Source: Halomonas shengliensis
GTDB lineage: Bacteria; Pseudomonadota; Gammaproteobacteria; Pseudomonadales; Halomonadaceae
Reading direction: 5' to 3'
Assembly (NCBI RefSeq): GCF_900104135.1
Contig: NZ_FNIV01000004.1
Coordinates: 33,658 to 97,657 of the forward strand
Length of the DNA stretch: 64,000 bases
Each line of letters opens with the position of its first letter. Positions within the stretch are counted from its first letter, which is position 1. Below are positions 61,049-64,000 of the stretch, piece after piece. Made by a program: the position numbers and the translations under genes. The notes under the pieces were generated by a model. It had not been told where the DNA came from. It saw nothing but the letters and a program-made list of their open reading frames with translations, and did not search any database.

Positions 61049-63877
61049 ATGACCCAAGAGACCTTCACCCTGACCCTGGACGGCGTCGAGGTCGACGCCC
61101 GTCCCGGCGAGACCCTCTGGCAGGTGGCCCGGCGCGCCGGCGAGACCATTCCCCACCTCTGCTTCAAGGATGCCCCCGGCTACCGCGCCGACGGCAACTG
61201 CCGCGCCTGCATGGTGGAGGTCGAGGGCGAGCGGGTGCTGGCGGCGAGCTGCATCCGCGAGGCGGCCCCCGGCATGGTGGTCAAGAGCGCCGACTCCGCG
61301 CGGGCGCGGGAGGCGCGGGAAGGCGTCATGGAACTGCTGCTGGCCGACCAGCCGGCGCGCGAGGCGAGCCCCGACCGCTCGAGCCACCTCTGGTCCATGG
61401 CCGACCGGCTGGCCATCGACGCCGGCGCGGTACGCGAGCGGCTGCCCGCCCGGGCGGAGCGTGAGGCGCCCACGGTGCACCATGTCGCCGAACGCTCCGC
61501 CGCGCTGCCCCATGCCCACGGCCATGACGCCAGCCACTCGGCGATGAGCGTCAACCTGGACGCCTGCATCGAATGCGGCCTCTGTGTGCGCGCCTGCCGC
61601 GAGGTGCAGGCCAACGACGTCATCGGCCTGGCGCATCGTGGTGCCGCCGCCAAGGTCGTCTTCGACTTCGACGACCCCATGGGGGAGAGCACCTGCGTGG
61701 CCTGCGGCGAGTGCGTCCAGGCCTGTCCCACCGGGGCACTGATGCCCGCCACCCTGATCGACGAGGCGGGTCGAGGCGACTCCGCCGCGGCCGACCGCCG
61801 GGTCGACTCCATCTGCCCCTACTGCGGGGTGGGCTGCCAGCTCACCTACCACGTCAAGGACGAGCAGATCCTCTTCGTGGAGGGCCGCAACGGCCCCTCC
61901 AACCAGGGGCGGCTGTGCGTCAAGGGGCGCTTCGGCTTCGACTACCCCGGGCATCCGGCGCGCCTCACCCGGCCGCTGATCCGCCGGCCGGGGGTGCCCA
62001 AGGGCCTCGATCCCGACTTCGACCCGGCCCGGCCCCTCACCCACTTCCGCGAGGCGAGCTGGGAGGAGGCGCTGGATCTCGCCGCGCGCGGCCTCGTCGA
62101 GCTCAAGGCGACCCAGGGCCCCGACGCCCTGGCCGGCTTCGGCAGCGCCAAGTGCTCCAACGAGGAGGCCTGGCTGTTCCAGAAGCTGGTGCGCGTAGGC
62201 TTCGGCTCCAACCACGTCGACCACTGCACGCGGCTCTGCCACGCCAGCTCCGTGGCGGCGCTGATGGAGTGCCTGGGCTCCGGGGCGGTCACCGCCTCGT
62301 TCATGCAGGCGCTTCAGGCCGAGGTGGTGATCCTCACCGGCTGCAACCCCGCGGTGAACCACCCGGTGGCGGCCACCTACTTCAAGCAGGCGGCGAGAAA
62401 CGGCACCAAGCTGATCATCCTCGACCCCCGCGGCCAGGCGCTGGACGCCTACGCCTGGCGCAGCCTGCGCTTCTCGCCGGGCGGCGACGTGGCGCTCTTC
62501 AACGCCATGCTCAACGTCATCATCGGCGAGGGGCTGTATGACCCGGCCTATATCGATGCCCATACCGAGGGCTTCGCGGCGCTCAAGGCCGGCGTCGTCG
62601 ACATGACCCCGGAGGCGATGAGCCCGCTGTGCGGCGTGGCCCCCGAGGCCATCCGCGAGGTCGCGCGGGCCTACGCCGGCGCCGAGCGGGCGATGATCTT
62701 CTGGGGCATGGGCATCTCCCAGCATGTCCACGGCACCGACAACGCCCGCTGCCTGATCTCGCTGGCGCTGGCCTGCGGCCACACCGGTCGCCCCGGCACC
62801 GGCCTGCATCCGCTGCGCGGCCAGAACAACGTCCAGGGCGCCTCCGATGCCGGGCTGATCCCGATGGTGCTGCCCGACTACCAGCCGGTAGGCGACGCCC
62901 AGCTGCGCGCCGCCTTCGAGGCGCTGTGGGGCACCGAGCTCGCCCCCGACCCGGGGCTCACCGTGGTGGAGATCATGGACGCCATCCTGGCCGGGCAGAT
63001 CCGCGGGATGTACATCCTCGGCGAGAACCCGGCGATGTCCGACCCCGACCTGAACCACGCCCGGGCGGCACTCGCGGCCCTGGAGCACCTGGTGGTGCAG
63101 GACCTCTTCGTCACCGAGACCGCCCAGTTCGCCGATGTCATCCTGCCCGCCGCCGCCTGGTCCGAGAAGACCGGCACGGTCACCAATACCAACCGCCAGG
63201 TGCAGCTGGGCCGCGCGGCGCTGGCGCCCCCGGGGGAGGCGAAGCCCGACTGGTGGATCATCCAGCAGATGGCCCGGCGCTTCGGGCTGGGCTGGGACTA
63301 TGCCCATCCCCGGGAGGTGTTCGCCGAGATGAAGCGGGGCATGCACTCGCTCGACCACATCACCTGGGAGCGGCTGGAGCGCGAGGGCTCGGTGACCTAT
63401 CCCTGCCCGGCGGACGATGCCCCGGGCCAGGACGTGGTCTTCGCCGACGCCTTCCCCCGGGCCGGCGGGCGGGCGAGGTTCTCGCCCACCCGGCCGCTGC
63501 CGCCGGACGAGCCGGTGGACGCCGCCTATCCCGTGGTGCTCACCACCGGACGTCTGCTCGAGCACTGGCACACCGGGGCCATGACCCGGCGCAGCCGGGT
63601 GCTCGACGAACGCGAGCCCGAGGCGGCGGCTTTCCTGGCGCCGGCGGAGCTGGGGCGGCTGGGCGTGGCGCCGGGGGGGGCGGTGCGCATCGCCACCCGG
63701 CGCGGCGCCATCACCCTGACGGCCCGGGTCGACCCGGGCATGCCCGAGGGCATGGTGTTCGTGCCCTTCGCCTTCGTTGAAGCGGCGGCCAACCTGCTCA
63801 CCAACCCGGCGCTGGATCCCGACGGCAAGATTCCGGAGTTCAAGTACGCGGCCTGCCGGCTGTCGCCGGCGTCCTGA
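61049..63877 (+). CDS. Formate dehydrogenase alpha subunit (molybdenum or tungsten)
   Basis: The 942-residue catalytic subunit oxidises formate to CO2. The N-terminal region has a 2Fe-2S domain (NCRACMVEVEG and a later Cys), two 4Fe-4S sets (CIECGLCVRACREVQ and CVACGECVQACPTG), then the MoCo/WCo domain starting ICPYCGVGCQLTYHV. The metal ligand is Cys397 in HCTRLCHASSV, so this is not a selenoprotein, and His398 follows as in known enzymes. NTNRQVQLGRAAL is a later family motif. It begins 11 bases after the beta subunit. No chaperone or fdhD gene is in view. Confidence 0.94.
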   Translation: MTQETFTLTLDGVEVDARPGETLWQVARRAGETIPHLCFKDAPGYRADGNCRACMVEVEGERVLAASCIREAAPGMVVKSADSARAREAREGVMELLLADQPAREASPDRSSHLWSMADRLAIDAGAVRERLPARAEREAPTVHHVAERSAALPHAHGHDASHSAMSVNLDACIECGLCVRACREVQANDVIGLAHRGAAAKVVFDFDDPMGESTCVACGECVQACPTGALMPATLIDEAGRGDSAAADRRVDSICPYCGVGCQLTYHVKDEQILFVEGRNGPSNQGRLCVKGRFGFDYPGHPARLTRPLIRRPGVPKGLDPDFDPARPLTHFREASWEEALDLAARGLVELKATQGPDALAGFGSAKCSNEEAWLFQKLVRVGFGSNHVDHCTRLCHASSVAALMECLGSGAVTASFMQALQAEVVILTGCNPAVNHPVAATYFKQAARNGTKLIILDPRGQALDAYAWRSLRFSPGGDVALFNAMLNVIIGEGLYDPAYIDAHTEGFAALKAGVVDMTPEAMSPLCGVAPEAIREVARAYAGAERAMIFWGMGISQHVHGTDNARCLISLALACGHTGRPGTGLHPLRGQNNVQGASDAGLIPMVLPDYQPVGDAQLRAAFEALWGTELAPDPGLTVVEIMDAILAGQIRGMYILGENPAMSDPDLNHARAALAALEHLVVQDLFVTETAQFADVILPAAAWSEKTGTVTNTNRQVQLGRAALAPPGEAKPDWWIIQQMARRFGLGWDYAHPREVFAEMKRGMHSLDHITWERLEREGSVTYPCPADDAPGQDVVFADAFPRAGGRARFSPTRPLPPDEPVDAAYPVVLTTGRLLEHWHTGAMTRRSRVLDEREPEAAAFLAPAELGRLGVAPGGAVRIATRRGAITLTARVDPGMPEGMVFVPFAFVEAAANLLTNPALDPDGKIPEFKYAACRLSPAS

Positions 63878-64000
63878 CCACCAGCACCACCCCGGCGATG
63901 GCGATGGCCATGCCGGCGAGCGATATCGGCGGCAGCGCCTCGTCGAACAGCCACCAGGCCTGCAGGGCGGTGACCGGCGGCACCAGGTAGAAGAGGCTCG
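63840..64000 (-). CDS. EamA/DMT-family transporter, C-terminal part only
   Basis: The minus strand encodes 53 in-frame residues to a TGA at 63842-63840. SLFYLVPPVTALQAWWLFDE and the helix ISLAGMAIAIAGVVLVVR match the last two helices of an EamA (drug/metabolite) transporter. The rest of the gene is beyond the window. Its end overlaps the end of the formate dehydrogenase alpha gene by 38 bases in convergent orientation. Confidence 0.75.
   Translation of the reverse strand, partial: SLFYLVPPVTALQAWWLFDEALPPISLAGMAIAIAGVVLVVRTPATAGRPRT

Noticed and set aside
61034..63571. 845-codon minus-strand frame over the formate dehydrogenase alpha gene
   Set aside because: Same antisense artefact in GC-rich DNA.

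Overview
The window is a GC-rich (roughly two-thirds G+C), densely coded stretch of a gammaproteobacterial chromosome. Gene content and order point to Halomonas or a close relative (Halomonadaceae): a divergent pair of complete Mrp-type Na+/H+ antiporter operons, a PhaR regulator, the order lptD-surA-pdxA-rsmA-apaG-apaH with amgK-murU divergent from it, and the rpsU-dnaG-rpoD macromolecular-synthesis operon next to tsaD, plsY and folB. There are no phage genes, insertion sequences or CRISPR arrays. This is mostly core chromosome, with possible niche modules for sodium/pH, light and C1 metabolism. The genus is an inference from memory of gene order, not from a search.

Layout. 1-7.2 kb: a tRNA-Leu cut by the window edge, rnr, rlmB, the rpsF-rpsR-DUF2232-rplI ribosomal cluster and dnaB. 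7.2-10.1 kb: two small conserved proteins, then on the minus strand an iron-sulfur (6-4)-type photolyase with a DCC-family thiol protein. 10.1-11.3 kb: hemH. 11.3-23.2 kb: two Mrp operons back to back around a 220-bp divergent promoter region. The left one (minus) has a fused A/B subunit; the right one (plus) has all seven subunits separate. 23.2-25.3 kb: DUF2256, a DASH cryptochrome/photolyase and a DUF3429 membrane protein. 25.3-34 kb: lytic transglycosylase, a retropepsin-like zinc protease family protein, rsmE, phaR, purD, a thioesterase, prkB, hinT, an OsmC protein, murU and amgK. 34-42 kb: lptD, a SurA that lacks both parvulin domains, pdxA, rsmA, apaG, apaH, glpE and cca. 42-49.3 kb: folK/folB, plsY, tsaD, rpsU, dnaG and rpoD. 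49.4-64 kb: a membrane protein, a five-gene branched-chain-type ABC importer, a LysR regulator, and a full glutathione-dependent formaldehyde oxidation route (frmA, frmB) followed by mtgA and a two-subunit NAD-linked formate dehydrogenase. The window ends in the 3' part of an EamA-type transporter.

How the genes work together. The Mrp operons together supply 13 membrane subunits for sodium and proton homeostasis. The two photolyase loci lie on either side of hemH and the Mrp block, and both have TGTACA-type repeats in their promoters, so they may share one light-responsive regulator. The right-hand end would turn formaldehyde into S-hydroxymethylglutathione, S-formylglutathione, formate and then CO2 with NADH. 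The adjacent ABC importer may bring in a methylated substrate, but nothing in the sequence proves this.

The most interesting non-coding signals are: a double hairpin with AGGGAT in both loops upstream of frmA (a candidate CsrA/RsmA target or dispersed RNA element), three tandem hairpins spaced by ATTGAT after frmA, a 9-bp inverted repeat inside the rpoD promoter, and a perfect 14-bp palindrome before the ABC importer. I did not find a clearly new multi-gene system. The strongest coding oddity is the minimal SurA.
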